Of a stretch of DNA of 64,000 nt, positions 7,964 through 17,589 are shown piece after piece; within the stretch, counting starts at the first letter, position 1; each line of letters opens with the position of its first letter. Where the stretch lies: positions 930,001 to 994,000 of the forward strand of contig NZ_JAAQWN010000001.1 in NCBI RefSeq assembly GCF_012985465.1, written 5' to 3'. This DNA comes from Pseudomonas sp. WS 5079 (lineage in GTDB: Bacteria; Pseudomonadota; Gammaproteobacteria; Pseudomonadales; Pseudomonadaceae). The notes under the pieces were generated by a model. That model was not told the origin of the DNA, made no database searches, and saw nothing but the letters and a program-made list of their open reading frames with translations. The translations under genes and the position numbers were made by a program.

Positions 7964-10900
7964 ATGCCCGACACTTTACCCGCCCCACCCCCTGGCCCAT
8001 TGCTGTTCACTCACCGCAGCAACACCCCGGCCCTGGCCGTCGCCCGCCAATTCGCCGATCGCCCGACCTTGCGTCAGGTGGTCGAACACCACCTGCAGGA
8101 ACGCCTGCTGGAACAGTTCCCGGCGCTGGCCCTGGACCTGTCCACCGTCAAGCTGGCGACCCCCAACCAAAAACGCGGCTGGGACCTCAGGCGCTTGAGC
8201 GATGTGGTCCTCGACCACCTGGGCAATGGCACGCCCCTGAACCTGACCCAGGTCATCGACGAACGCCGCTGCTTTCTCTCCCAGCAGCCACCCTCACGCC
8301 TGACCTATGAAGCCAATGGCCCGCGCGAACCGGACATGGCGGTCATTGAACGGTTGATCGTGGACCTGCCCTTTACCCTGCCGATCGCTTTCCAGCAGGC
8401 CCTGACGAACTACTGGAACCTCAGCGCAGACACCCGCGCCAGCCGCTGGCAATGGCTCGGCGACCTGTTGGCCGATAACCTGAAAAGCACCGCAAGCCTG
8501 CTGCCGGCAGGCCCAACCCGGGACATGCTGTTTGACCTGACCCGCCAACCTGACCGGCGCGAGCGCCTGGCCGGGCCTGCGGGCATCGTGTACGCCTACT
8601 GCCTGGAGGCTTGCGTCGTCAGCCCGGGCAGCGATGCCCGCCTGTTGAGCACCGACCTGCTGTTGGTACAAGGCCCTCGGATCCTGCTGTGCCAGGCCTC
8701 GGGCAATGTGGAGCCGTATGCTTCATTGGAGGCGTTCACCCAGGCCTGGGGCCAACGCCTGGCCAGCCGCTTGCAGGTCGACAAAGTCGTGGTCAAGCGC
8801 TACGAACCCGATGGCAATCTCTTCGATACCCAGGCCGCCCTGCTGCTCAACCAGCAATTGGACGACCTCCAAGCCATCCAACTGCCGGCCGCCGAGGGCG
8901 TACGCGCCCTGGAGCAGCAGTTCACCGAGGCCACCGACCCGGCACTCGCCTTGCGCGCCGCCCCCGCGCCAGACCCGACGCACCAGCCCGCCCTCCAGGC
9001 AGCGTTACCGTCCTGGCTGCAGGCGGCCAGCGCCGAACAGCGCTTTGCCTATCGCCAAGAGCTGCTGGAACAGGCGCGCCTGCAACGCAAAACCGAAGGT
9101 GCGTCCTTTCTGGACGGCGTCGAGAACCTGCAGGCCTTTACCACCCGCACCCTGCGCGAGCAGATGCGCCGTGACCACCCCGAGTCCAGCGTGGAACCGG
9201 ACAACCTGGAACTGACCTTCCATGTCCCGGTCGGTGACATCCACAGCGGCTACCTGGCCCCGGTGCGCATGAGCCTGACGGCACTGGCCATCAACAACCT
9301 GGCTGCGGCGCCACAGGGCCGGCTAACCCTTCGGGACACATCGGGGGCGGCCGTCCCGGACTGGCTGACCGAGGACTACATACTCGGGGAAAAAGGCCTG
9401 TTCCATAGCACCCCCGGGCTGATCCGCCAGGTGGACGTTGGCCAACACTATCCGCAGAAAATCCGCGAGCTGCTGCTGGGGGACAGCCCCGGGATACGCC
9501 GGCGCGAGGTGCTGTTCGGCGACGAACTGGCCGTGCAACTGCCACGCCAGGCCCTGGAACTGGCAATACGCGGGCAACAGGGGTTCACCTTCCTCGGTTA
9601 TCGCTACGTCAAGGCCGTGCTGCACCGCAGCGCGCCGCAGCGGGAGGTGGATGCCCAGGACATCGTGATCCGCCCGCTGGCCTTCGCCCGCAAACCCGGG
9701 GCGCTGCCGGATATCGTCAGCAATATATTTATCATCGAGCCCCGGGATATCGACGCCGGGCCGGCGATTCTCTACCGCCCGCTGTACCAGGACGCGTTGC
9801 AGCAATTCAGCCAACGCGCGGCCCTGTTCGACGCCATCGCCGCGCCCGGGGCCTTGCAAGACAGCGTGCTGGCCTGGATGTCGGACCAGGCCCGGCCGAT
9901 CTACAGCCACGGCGGTTTCCATAGCCCGCATATCCTGCGTTTCGGCCAGGGCGACGACACCGTGCAGTGGCCCGCGCCGCCCCCGGCACAGTTGGCGCAG
10001 GACACCAACGGTGGGCAAATCCCCGGGTCCCTGGCCCAGTCCCTGGCCACCGGCAACCTGACCCAGTACCTGTACGGCAGCAATGCCCGGGCACTGGTGG
10101 ACCTGGCCGACCGGGACGCGGTATCCAATACCGAAAGTCGCTGGGCGGTGCTGCTCGAAGGTGGCTGGCTGCTGTTCAACGCCTTGCTGTTGCCGCTGCT
10201 GCGCGGGCCGGCGATGGTCGCAGGCTGGATGGTGCAACTGGCGGTCAGCCTGCGGCACGATATTGCGGCCCTGCAAGGCGAGGATGACGCCGCGAGGGAG
10301 CTGGCTTGGGTCGATGTGCTGCTCAATATCGGCCTGATTCTGTTGCATGTAGCCTCCCGCCCCCCTGAATGGCTGGCGCACGACAGCGAGCCGCCCTTGC
10401 CGCTGACTCTCGCAGCGCTACGCCGCCCGGCGGGCGCGACCCAGCCGGCCATCACGATCGAGCTGGGCCCGGTGGGCCTGCCCGCCGAACCACCGGCCGG
10501 CGACCAGACCCTGGTGGATTTTGTCCACTCCAACGCGCGCGACAGCAGCCGCCGCCGCCTGCTCGATGCCTTGCGCGAGCTGCATGTACCCTGGCCGGTG
10601 CCGACCCCGTTGCCCCTGGAGATCGGTGATTTCAAAGGGTTGTACCGCATCGGTCAACAGTGGCACGCCTCGGTGGCCGGCCTGCTGTTTCGGGTGAATA
10701 TCGTGCCGGACCTGGGCGAAGTGTCCCTGATTCATCCGCAAAAACCGCAACATCCTGGGTTCGCGCTCACGCGTAATGCCCAAGGCCACTGGGTCCTGGA
10801 TCTGGGCCTGAAACTGCGCGGTGGTGGGCCGAAGAACCGGTTCAAGGCCAAGCTGGCGCAAATCGCTCAGCAACGCACCCAGGCCTCGGATGAGATCAAT

Positions 10901-12817
10901 CGCATCAGTGACGAGGTCAGCGCCCTGATCAAACGCCTGCAACCCATCGACCGGGTGCTGGAGGCTGCCCGACTGAAGTTCGAGACCGCCCACAATGCCC
11001 TGGGCGAGGCCCGCAACCGCTTGCGCAGTGCCCCTGACGACCCGGCGCGGGTGGCCGAACACCGCAACAGCGTGGCCCAACGCTCCTGGGCCAGGACCGG
11101 GTTCCAGGCCTTTCAGGAGCGCTTTGACCAGGCCGCCGCCCAGTTGCTGCAACAACGACGCCTGCTGATCGAGGCCTACGGGCAGATGAAGGCCGTTGAC
11201 AGCCACTTCGACTATGAGGGCCAGTGCGTGGAGCAATACCAGTCGATGCTGGCCACCGATGAGATACGCGTCAGCCAACTGGCCTCCCTGTATCTGGCAA
11301 GCTTTGTCTCCGAGCACGGCGAATCGCTGATCGAACTGCAAGGCACGGCGCACGACACGGCGGCGGTGCACTATGTCAAAGACCTGCTGGAGACTAATTT
11401 TGCGGTTTCCGAGCGTCATGCCCAGGCAATGCTTGCCATCGAGAACACCCTGGAGGAGATGGCCGCGCGCTTGAAGACCGGCCCTGCGCAACGCCTCAAA
11501 TACCTCAATGGTCATCCCAAGCGCCGCTTCTACAACCGCCTCAACGCCACCCTCGAATCCCTGGATGTGCTGACCGATTTGAGCATTGACCAGACGGTTG
11601 CGGCCACCACGCCCCAGGAACAGTACTTCCTGGAGCGCCATGACCACTTGCAATCCTCGTTGTCGTCCCTGGAAGACTCGCACCTGGACCTGCTGACCAC
11701 CGAGGGGTTCACCTCCACCGAGCGCAAGGAGGTGTTGACCAACCTGATCCAGCACTACAACCGGCGCCTGCAGATTTATCAGAGCCTGCTGGAGCTCGAC
11801 TCGCCCCTGGCCCACCCACGGTATATGCCGCTGTTGATCGAGCGGTTGTACACCGTGCGTGACAGCGCCGAGGCTGATCTGGCTGCGTTGTTGCGCGAAG
11901 ATGAGTTCCTCCCGCCCCAACCGGGCGCCTTCAAGCCGGTACGGGCACCGTCAAGGACCAAGCGCGTGTTCAAGTCAAGGGACAAGGGGGCCCTGGTGGG
12001 CGATCTGGAACCGGCCCAACGCGACCTCCCCTTCCCCACCATCGTGACCCGCAATCCCATCACCCAGCAGATCAGTGGGCGTTTCATGGAGCAGCCCCAG
12101 GAAGGCTGGGTGGAGATCATCGAGGCCAGGCCCACCCCACCCGCCAAGCCCGCCCAGGTGCCGGCGCTGGCGACCTTGCGCAGCCAGGCGCAACGGCTGC
12201 TGGAGGAAGTGCCGGCTATCGAGCGCTCCATCGAGTTCCAGAAAAAGAAACTCAGCGACCCTTCGCGCCGCGATGAACTCAACCCCCAGGACTGGCGCGA
12301 CATGCTCGTGCACCAGGCCGAACGCCTGGAAACGGTGGCGGCCGGGCTGGCCCAGCACCACGGGGACAAGCCCGACATGCTCCAGACCGTAGAGCGCCTG
12401 CGCCTGCGGGCCGTCGAACTGCGCGCACAAGGCACACAACACTGCATCGAGGGCTACAAGGCGCAACGCCCGCGCCAGGAAAATATCGAATTCCTGCGCG
12501 CCCACGCCGCGATCGACATCGGCCTGGTCCACGGCCCGCAACGCACCGCGGCCAAGGACTACGTGTCGGAGTTCGCCGTGCGCGAGAAGAACCGCCTCAC
12601 GGTGCTGTGGTATGCCCACTTTCACTACCCCCAGGCCGACAGCCTGCCAGGCGCCTACACCGCCGCGCACCTCAAGCGCCCCGAACAGCGCTTTGTGACC
12701 CTGCGGGACCTGATCGCCCAGGCCGGTGCAGACAGCCAGGCCATCGTGCGAGACCTGTACCACCCGATCACCGCGCCGCTTGACCAACGCCTGTTCCTCA
12801 GCCTGGTGCCCGCCTAG
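7964..12817 (+). CDS. Giant dermonecrotic-toxin-like protein (DUF6543 type), copy 1
   Basis: A 1617-residue protein of the large Pseudomonas family annotated as dermonecrotic toxin / DUF6543 domain proteins. The N-terminal part (about residues 20-700) has the family pattern: AVARQFADRPTLRQVV, then FTLPIAFQQALTNYW, then QDSVLAWMSDQARPIYSHGG. A hydrophobic stretch at about 730-770 (LLFNALLLPLLRGPAMVAGW) could insert into membranes. A helical, partly coiled region follows (about 950-1320), and the C-terminus carries the shared motif WYAHFHYPQADS...YTAAHLK. No signal peptide and no recognised catalytic, LRR or E3-ligase domain is seen. The start ATG at 7964 has a GGAAC site upstream and removes a non-conserved 15-codon extension. 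The next gene is a paralogue. Confidence 0.82.
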   Translation: MPDTLPAPPPGPLLFTHRSNTPALAVARQFADRPTLRQVVEHHLQERLLEQFPALALDLSTVKLATPNQKRGWDLRRLSDVVLDHLGNGTPLNLTQVIDERRCFLSQQPPSRLTYEANGPREPDMAVIERLIVDLPFTLPIAFQQALTNYWNLSADTRASRWQWLGDLLADNLKSTASLLPAGPTRDMLFDLTRQPDRRERLAGPAGIVYAYCLEACVVSPGSDARLLSTDLLLVQGPRILLCQASGNVEPYASLEAFTQAWGQRLASRLQVDKVVVKRYEPDGNLFDTQAALLLNQQLDDLQAIQLPAAEGVRALEQQFTEATDPALALRAAPAPDPTHQPALQAALPSWLQAASAEQRFAYRQELLEQARLQRKTEGASFLDGVENLQAFTTRTLREQMRRDHPESSVEPDNLELTFHVPVGDIHSGYLAPVRMSLTALAINNLAAAPQGRLTLRDTSGAAVPDWLTEDYILGEKGLFHSTPGLIRQVDVGQHYPQKIRELLLGDSPGIRRREVLFGDELAVQLPRQALELAIRGQQGFTFLGYRYVKAVLHRSAPQREVDAQDIVIRPLAFARKPGALPDIVSNIFIIEPRDIDAGPAILYRPLYQDALQQFSQRAALFDAIAAPGALQDSVLAWMSDQARPIYSHGGFHSPHILRFGQGDDTVQWPAPPPAQLAQDTNGGQIPGSLAQSLATGNLTQYLYGSNARALVDLADRDAVSNTESRWAVLLEGGWLLFNALLLPLLRGPAMVAGWMVQLAVSLRHDIAALQGEDDAARELAWVDVLLNIGLILLHVASRPPEWLAHDSEPPLPLTLAALRRPAGATQPAITIELGPVGLPAEPPAGDQTLVDFVHSNARDSSRRRLLDALRELHVPWPVPTPLPLEIGDFKGLYRIGQQWHASVAGLLFRVNIVPDLGEVSLIHPQKPQHPGFALTRNAQGHWVLDLGLKLRGGGPKNRFKAKLAQIAQQRTQASDEINRISDEVSALIKRLQPIDRVLEAARLKFETAHNALGEARNRLRSAPDDPARVAEHRNSVAQRSWARTGFQAFQERFDQAAAQLLQQRRLLIEAYGQMKAVDSHFDYEGQCVEQYQSMLATDEIRVSQLASLYLASFVSEHGESLIELQGTAHDTAAVHYVKDLLETNFAVSERHAQAMLAIENTLEEMAARLKTGPAQRLKYLNGHPKRRFYNRLNATLESLDVLTDLSIDQTVAATTPQEQYFLERHDHLQSSLSSLEDSHLDLLTTEGFTSTERKEVLTNLIQHYNRRLQIYQSLLELDSPLAHPRYMPLLIERLYTVRDSAEADLAALLREDEFLPPQPGAFKPVRAPSRTKRVFKSRDKGALVGDLEPAQRDLPFPTIVTRNPITQQISGRFMEQPQEGWVEIIEARPTPPAKPAQVPALATLRSQAQRLLEEVPAIERSIEFQKKKLSDPSRRDELNPQDWRDMLVHQAERLETVAAGLAQHHGDKPDMLQTVERLRLRAVELRAQGTQHCIEGYKAQRPRQENIEFLRAHAAIDIGLVHGPQRTAAKDYVSEFAVREKNRLTVLWYAHFHYPQADSLPGAYTAAHLKRPEQRFVTLRDLIAQAGADSQAIVRDLYHPITAPLDQRLFLSLVPA

Positions 12818-12862
12818 AACCCGGCCATGAAGGGCAACGACTGCCAATAAAAAAGGATGTTT

Positions 12863-15800
12863 ATGCAAACCCTCACCCCCTCCTCTATCGCCCATGCCGT
12901 GAGCGCTCAATTTGCTGATCGCCCGACACTGGAAACGGTAATCCGCCAACAACTCGCGTCGGCCATCGGCGCCAAATACCCCACGTTGACGATAGACCTG
13001 AGCCGCACTCGCCTGGCCCGGCCGCAACGCCGCAGTTGGCTGTTACAGCCATTTATGGCAGTGGTTCAGGATGCGCTGGCCAGTGGCATCGCGCTGGACT
13101 TCAGCGACGTGGACAACGTGCCCTGGTACCTCTCGGACGAGCCGCCAAAACGCCTGAAACTGCCCGGTTTGAGCCGGGAAAACCTCGATATGCAGATCAT
13201 CGCCAGCCTGATTGGCGAACTGCCCCAGACCCTGCCCATCGCCCTGCAAAATGCCTTGGCCGACTATTGGGACGCCGGTCATTGGCGCTGGCTTGCGCAC
13301 GTACTGATGGACACCTTGCGCGTTTGCGCCCTGCGTCACACAAGCCTGGATGCACAGGCGCAGGAGGCGGTCGACCAACTGGTCACCCTCCCCGACCGTG
13401 AAGCGCGGATCGCCCGCCATGGCCAAGGTGTGGTGTTCGCCTATGGCCTGGAAGTCACCCTCAAAAGCGCGGGACAGAGCAGCCACCTGCTGAGCCCGGA
13501 ACTGGTGTTGATCCGTACCGTGCAAGGCAAGACGCCGGCGCTGCTGTGCAGCCCCGGCGGTGGCATTGAAGCGTTTGCCTCCATGGATGCGTTGGTCCAG
13601 GCCTACGGCCAGCGCCTGGGTAGTCAATATCAGGTCGACGATATCCTCATCCAGCGCTACGAGCCCGACGGCGATATCTTCGAGCACCAGGCAGCGATGA
13701 TCCTCAATCGCCAACTGGTAGACCTGGGCAACCTGCGCCTGCCCACGGCCCAGCCCTTCAGCGCCTGGCAGGCGCTGTATGCTGAACTCACCGATCCCGG
13801 GCGGTTTTTGCGCGACTCACCGGCCGCCCCACTCCAGGCCCTGGACACCCTGCGCCAACACCTGCCGAGCTGGCTGCAACAGGCCAGCGTCGACGACCGC
13901 GCGACTTACCGGCGGTATGCCCTGGCACTGGCCAGCGCCAAACAGCGCGGCGGCGGGCGCCACTTTCTCAGTGATCTGGACGATATCCGCACCTTCACCG
14001 TCAAGGCCCTGCTGCAAGCCCTGCAACACGACGCGGTGACCTTCGATTCCCTGTTGCCTACGCCACCGTCTGTCGCCGCCCTGCACCCCGACGACCTGCA
14101 ACTGACCTTCACTGTCACCTCGGGCTATCCGGGCGCCGTCGGAATTATCCGCCACGAGCGCATGAGCCTTACGGACATGGCCATCGACAACCTGGCCAGC
14201 CGCCCCAGCGGCACCGTGACCTTGAGCAATCGCCATGGCCTGGCGCTGCCGTCCTGGCTGACCGCCGACTATTTGATGGGCGCCGGTGGCCTTATTGAAA
14301 AGGTCGATATCGGTCAACACTACCCGCGCCTGCTGGAGCAGCACCTGTTGGGCGACAGCCCCGAGGCGCAGCAGCGTGAAACGCTGTTTGCCGATCAGCA
14401 GGCCGCGCAATTGCCGTTGCTGGCGCTGGAGTTGTGCCTCAAACAACAGGCCGGCGTGAGCCGCCAGGGCGCACGCCTGGTGGCCGCGCTGATGCAGGGC
14501 AATGTTGCCGAGCAGCAGGTCGACAACCGCCAGGTGGTGATCCGCCATTTGGCGTTGGTACGGGCCCCTGGCGCCCCTGCCGACAGCGTCTGCAACATGT
14601 ACCTGATCGAAGCGTTGAATGCCGATGTCGGCCCTCATCTGCTGTATCGCCCGTTGTATGCCCAAGCGCTTCAGGAATTCGCCAGCCGCCAGACGCTGTT
14701 CGAGGCCATCGCCCAGCCCGGCGAGCTACAGGACAGTGTGCTGACCTGGCTAAGTGACAGCGCCCGGCCGATTTATGCCCACGGCGGGTTCCGTGAGCCG
14801 CACTACCTGCGCTTCGGCCAGGGCGATGAATTTGCGCCCTTGATCAAGCCGGTGCCGGCGACCCTGTCCCGCGATGGCATCAACGAGGAATTGCAACAAT
14901 GCCTGGCCACCGGGCGCCTGATGAGCTACCTGTTCAGCGACCATGCCCGCTCACTGGTGCAACAGGCCGACCGCGAGTCGGTGTCCAACAGCGAGAGCCG
15001 CTGGCAGGTACTGCTGGAGGGTAGCAGCCTGTTGTTCGGCAATCTGTTGCTGCCATTGTTGCGCGGGCCGGCGATGCTCACTGGCTGGCTGCTGGGCCTG
15101 ATGGCCAGCCTGGGCCAGGACATTGCGGCACTGGCCGCCGAGGATCAGCAGCAGCGCGAGCTGGCAGCGGTTGATCTGCTGCTCAATCTCGGCCTGCTGC
15201 TGTTCGAGGCGGCTCCCGAGGTGACGGCGTCTTACCCGCCCCTGGCTGCCGGGCTCAAGGCGCGTGCACTGCCTTCGGCGCTCGCCCCGCGTATTGCCGA
15301 ACAATGGCCGGTGCCCCTGGCACCGACGATTCGCGAGGGAGCCGTGACCCTGCCGGGCATGTTGCCGGACACCAGCCGCAATGTGTTGGACTTCAGTTTC
15401 GCGCAGACCCGTCAACGCCTGACGCCTGCCCAGCGCGTGCGGCTGAGCAGTTTCAAGGCCATCCGGCCGACGCCCCTGCCGCGCCCCGTGCTGAATGGGC
15501 CACGCAAGGGGCTGTACCTGGTTGAAAACATTTGGCACGCCGAGGCGAATGGCGAATGGTTGCAAGTGACCCTGGGGCCGGAGGGCGACATCAGGGTCGT
15601 CGCCCCTGGCGATACCACCCGCAGCGGCCCTTACCTGCGCAGCGATGCCAACGGCGTGTGGTCGGTAGATACCCGCCTGCGCCTGCGAGGTGGCATGCCC
15701 CCCAGGCGGATCGCCGCCGAACGTCAGCGACGGGCTGAGCGGATCAGCCAACTGACGCGTTCTTACGAACAGTTCATCCAGGGGCAGGTGGCCCGGCAAA

Positions 15801-17524
15801 AACGGATCGAGATTATCCTGGGAGTGATGACCAGCACCGCCGAAGACCCACGCTTTGGCGAAGCGCAACAGGCTGACAGTCGCCAGCGCTTCGATACGGC
15901 CCTGCAGGAACAGACATTGGAATACCAGCAGCAGTTGGACAGCCTCAAAGAACGCAGCGAGCTGGGGATTGCCTTGCCACCCGAGTCGGTGGCGAGCTTG
16001 CTGGAAAATATCGTCAACAACACGCGCAAGCATGTGGTGGTGGCCAAGAAAGATCGCGACGCGCTGTACCGCAACAACAGACACTTCACGTTCCGAGGAG
16101 AACGCCTGGCCGAGGCTGTGTTCGGTGACTTTGCAGCTTACCGGCGGTTCATCCGGGAAATGATTGTCATCAATGAGCGTTCGATCCACTGGCTGGAGCA
16201 GCGTGATCGTTACCTGGACCAACTGTTCAACCTGGGCAACGCCGGCAGCGAACACTACCGCCGCCTGACCTGGGAGCGTCCCCAGGAAATCAGCGCCCTG
16301 GCCGTCAAGGACTTGCTGATACGCAACTACGCACTGATGACCCACAACCACCCGGATCATCCACTGGTCAATGTACTGATCGACATCCTTGAACCCCTGC
16401 AGGAACACTTGCGTACCCACAGTGAGCTGAACGATCTGGAACTGACGGCCGAGGACCGCGTCAGCGTGCTGGAAAGCCTGGTGGAGCACTATGGCCGGGG
16501 CCTGGATTCGTTGCAGGGGGTCGGCATCGTCAAAGCCGATGAGCTGGACAGCGAGCATTTTGCCAAATTGCTCAAGCTGGTGGAGGGGCTGTACCAGGAC
16601 GCGGCCCAGCAACTGGCCAGCGAAATCAAACCCGTCGCCCAGCCACCCAGGCGCCCGAGCCGGCGCAACCCGGCGGTGGCCGGCAAGCCGCTGAAAAAAG
16701 TCATCCGCACCCCGAAAAAAGGCACGTTTATCGGTGAGGTCAAACCCGTGGGCAGCGTGGAAACCGTCGAAGTTCGCTCCCAGGTCAATGACGAGCTGCT
16801 GGGCCTGTATTCACAGCGGGGCGAGCAATGGATCGCATACAAAGAAGCATCGCCCCCGCGCTTTCCGGCGGCACCGCGCGCGCTGAACCTGGTCAAGGGT
16901 GAGGCCCGCAAACTGCTGGCCATGCTTGAAGAGCACCTCAAGCGTGGCGAGCAATACAAGAAGATTTCCCGGCACCCGGAAGAGGTCCAGGAGGTGCTGC
17001 AGTATGAGTCGACGCGCTATGACAAGCTGGCCACCGAGCTGCACCAGGCGATCCAGGCCCAGCCCGTCGAAGCCCGCACACCGGCTGACCAGACCCTGGA
17101 AAATGACATGCGCCAGGCCGCGGCCCGCCTGAGTGAGCGTGGCCAGGCGCTACGCATCCAACTGTGCCTGGAACTGCCGCCAACCCACGGCAACCTGGAA
17201 TACCTGATCGAGCAAAAACACGCCAATATGGCGTTGCTGGGCGAGCGTATCCAGTTAAGCGGCGAGCGCCGGGACTTCGTCCAGGAGTATGCCGTCAACG
17301 ACCCGCACGGTTACCCGTTGTGGTACGCCCACTTCCACTACTCGGCAGCCGATACGCCCAAGGAACACTACACCGCCGCCCACCTCAAGACACGCGAGCA
17401 ACGCCGGGTCGGCTACTACTCGCAACTGGCCAGGGCACAAAGCCCTCAGGCGGTCGTGGATGTACACCGTGGGTTGATTGGCAAGGCGTTGGCCGAGCGG
17501 TGGTTCCTGTCATTGGCCACCTGA
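12863..17524 (+). CDS. Giant dermonecrotic-toxin-like protein (DUF6543 type), copy 2
   Basis: A 1553-residue paralogue of the preceding gene, aligning along its whole length. It shares the start AVSAQFADRPTLETVIRQQL, the central block MSLTDMAIDNLASRPSG...WLTADYLMGAGG, the block QDSVLTWLSDSARPIYAHGG, the hydrophobic stretch LLFGNLLLPLLRGPAMLTGW (about 716-755) and the C-terminal WYAHFHYSAADT...YTAAHLKTREQR. ATG 12863 is preferred over ATG 12857 because the AAAAGGA ribosome-binding site lies at the right distance. The genes are 45 bases apart with no terminator, so probably co-transcribed after duplication. No immunity-like small gene or secretion gene sits beside them; role as a secreted or injected effector is inference. 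Confidence 0.82.
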   Translation: MQTLTPSSIAHAVSAQFADRPTLETVIRQQLASAIGAKYPTLTIDLSRTRLARPQRRSWLLQPFMAVVQDALASGIALDFSDVDNVPWYLSDEPPKRLKLPGLSRENLDMQIIASLIGELPQTLPIALQNALADYWDAGHWRWLAHVLMDTLRVCALRHTSLDAQAQEAVDQLVTLPDREARIARHGQGVVFAYGLEVTLKSAGQSSHLLSPELVLIRTVQGKTPALLCSPGGGIEAFASMDALVQAYGQRLGSQYQVDDILIQRYEPDGDIFEHQAAMILNRQLVDLGNLRLPTAQPFSAWQALYAELTDPGRFLRDSPAAPLQALDTLRQHLPSWLQQASVDDRATYRRYALALASAKQRGGGRHFLSDLDDIRTFTVKALLQALQHDAVTFDSLLPTPPSVAALHPDDLQLTFTVTSGYPGAVGIIRHERMSLTDMAIDNLASRPSGTVTLSNRHGLALPSWLTADYLMGAGGLIEKVDIGQHYPRLLEQHLLGDSPEAQQRETLFADQQAAQLPLLALELCLKQQAGVSRQGARLVAALMQGNVAEQQVDNRQVVIRHLALVRAPGAPADSVCNMYLIEALNADVGPHLLYRPLYAQALQEFASRQTLFEAIAQPGELQDSVLTWLSDSARPIYAHGGFREPHYLRFGQGDEFAPLIKPVPATLSRDGINEELQQCLATGRLMSYLFSDHARSLVQQADRESVSNSESRWQVLLEGSSLLFGNLLLPLLRGPAMLTGWLLGLMASLGQDIAALAAEDQQQRELAAVDLLLNLGLLLFEAAPEVTASYPPLAAGLKARALPSALAPRIAEQWPVPLAPTIREGAVTLPGMLPDTSRNVLDFSFAQTRQRLTPAQRVRLSSFKAIRPTPLPRPVLNGPRKGLYLVENIWHAEANGEWLQVTLGPEGDIRVVAPGDTTRSGPYLRSDANGVWSVDTRLRLRGGMPPRRIAAERQRRAERISQLTRSYEQFIQGQVARQKRIEIILGVMTSTAEDPRFGEAQQADSRQRFDTALQEQTLEYQQQLDSLKERSELGIALPPESVASLLENIVNNTRKHVVVAKKDRDALYRNNRHFTFRGERLAEAVFGDFAAYRRFIREMIVINERSIHWLEQRDRYLDQLFNLGNAGSEHYRRLTWERPQEISALAVKDLLIRNYALMTHNHPDHPLVNVLIDILEPLQEHLRTHSELNDLELTAEDRVSVLESLVEHYGRGLDSLQGVGIVKADELDSEHFAKLLKLVEGLYQDAAQQLASEIKPVAQPPRRPSRRNPAVAGKPLKKVIRTPKKGTFIGEVKPVGSVETVEVRSQVNDELLGLYSQRGEQWIAYKEASPPRFPAAPRALNLVKGEARKLLAMLEEHLKRGEQYKKISRHPEEVQEVLQYESTRYDKLATELHQAIQAQPVEARTPADQTLENDMRQAAARLSERGQALRIQLCLELPPTHGNLEYLIEQKHANMALLGERIQLSGERRDFVQEYAVNDPHGYPLWYAHFHYSAADTPKEHYTAAHLKTREQRRVGYYSQLARAQSPQAVVDVHRGLIGKALAERWFLSLAT

Positions 17525-17552
17525 CAGGGCACACACGCTCGCGGGTGACAAC

Positions 17553-17574
17553 AGGCCCCTGGGGACAAGGGCCT
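17553..17574. terminator. Possible bidirectional terminator between convergent genes
   Basis: AGGCCC pairs with GGGCCT around a 10-base loop in the 65-base gap between the second toxin-like gene (plus) and the RND transporter gene (minus). No T-run follows on either strand, so efficiency is uncertain. Confidence 0.4.
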
Positions 17575-17589
17575 TGCCTGCGGTAAGGC

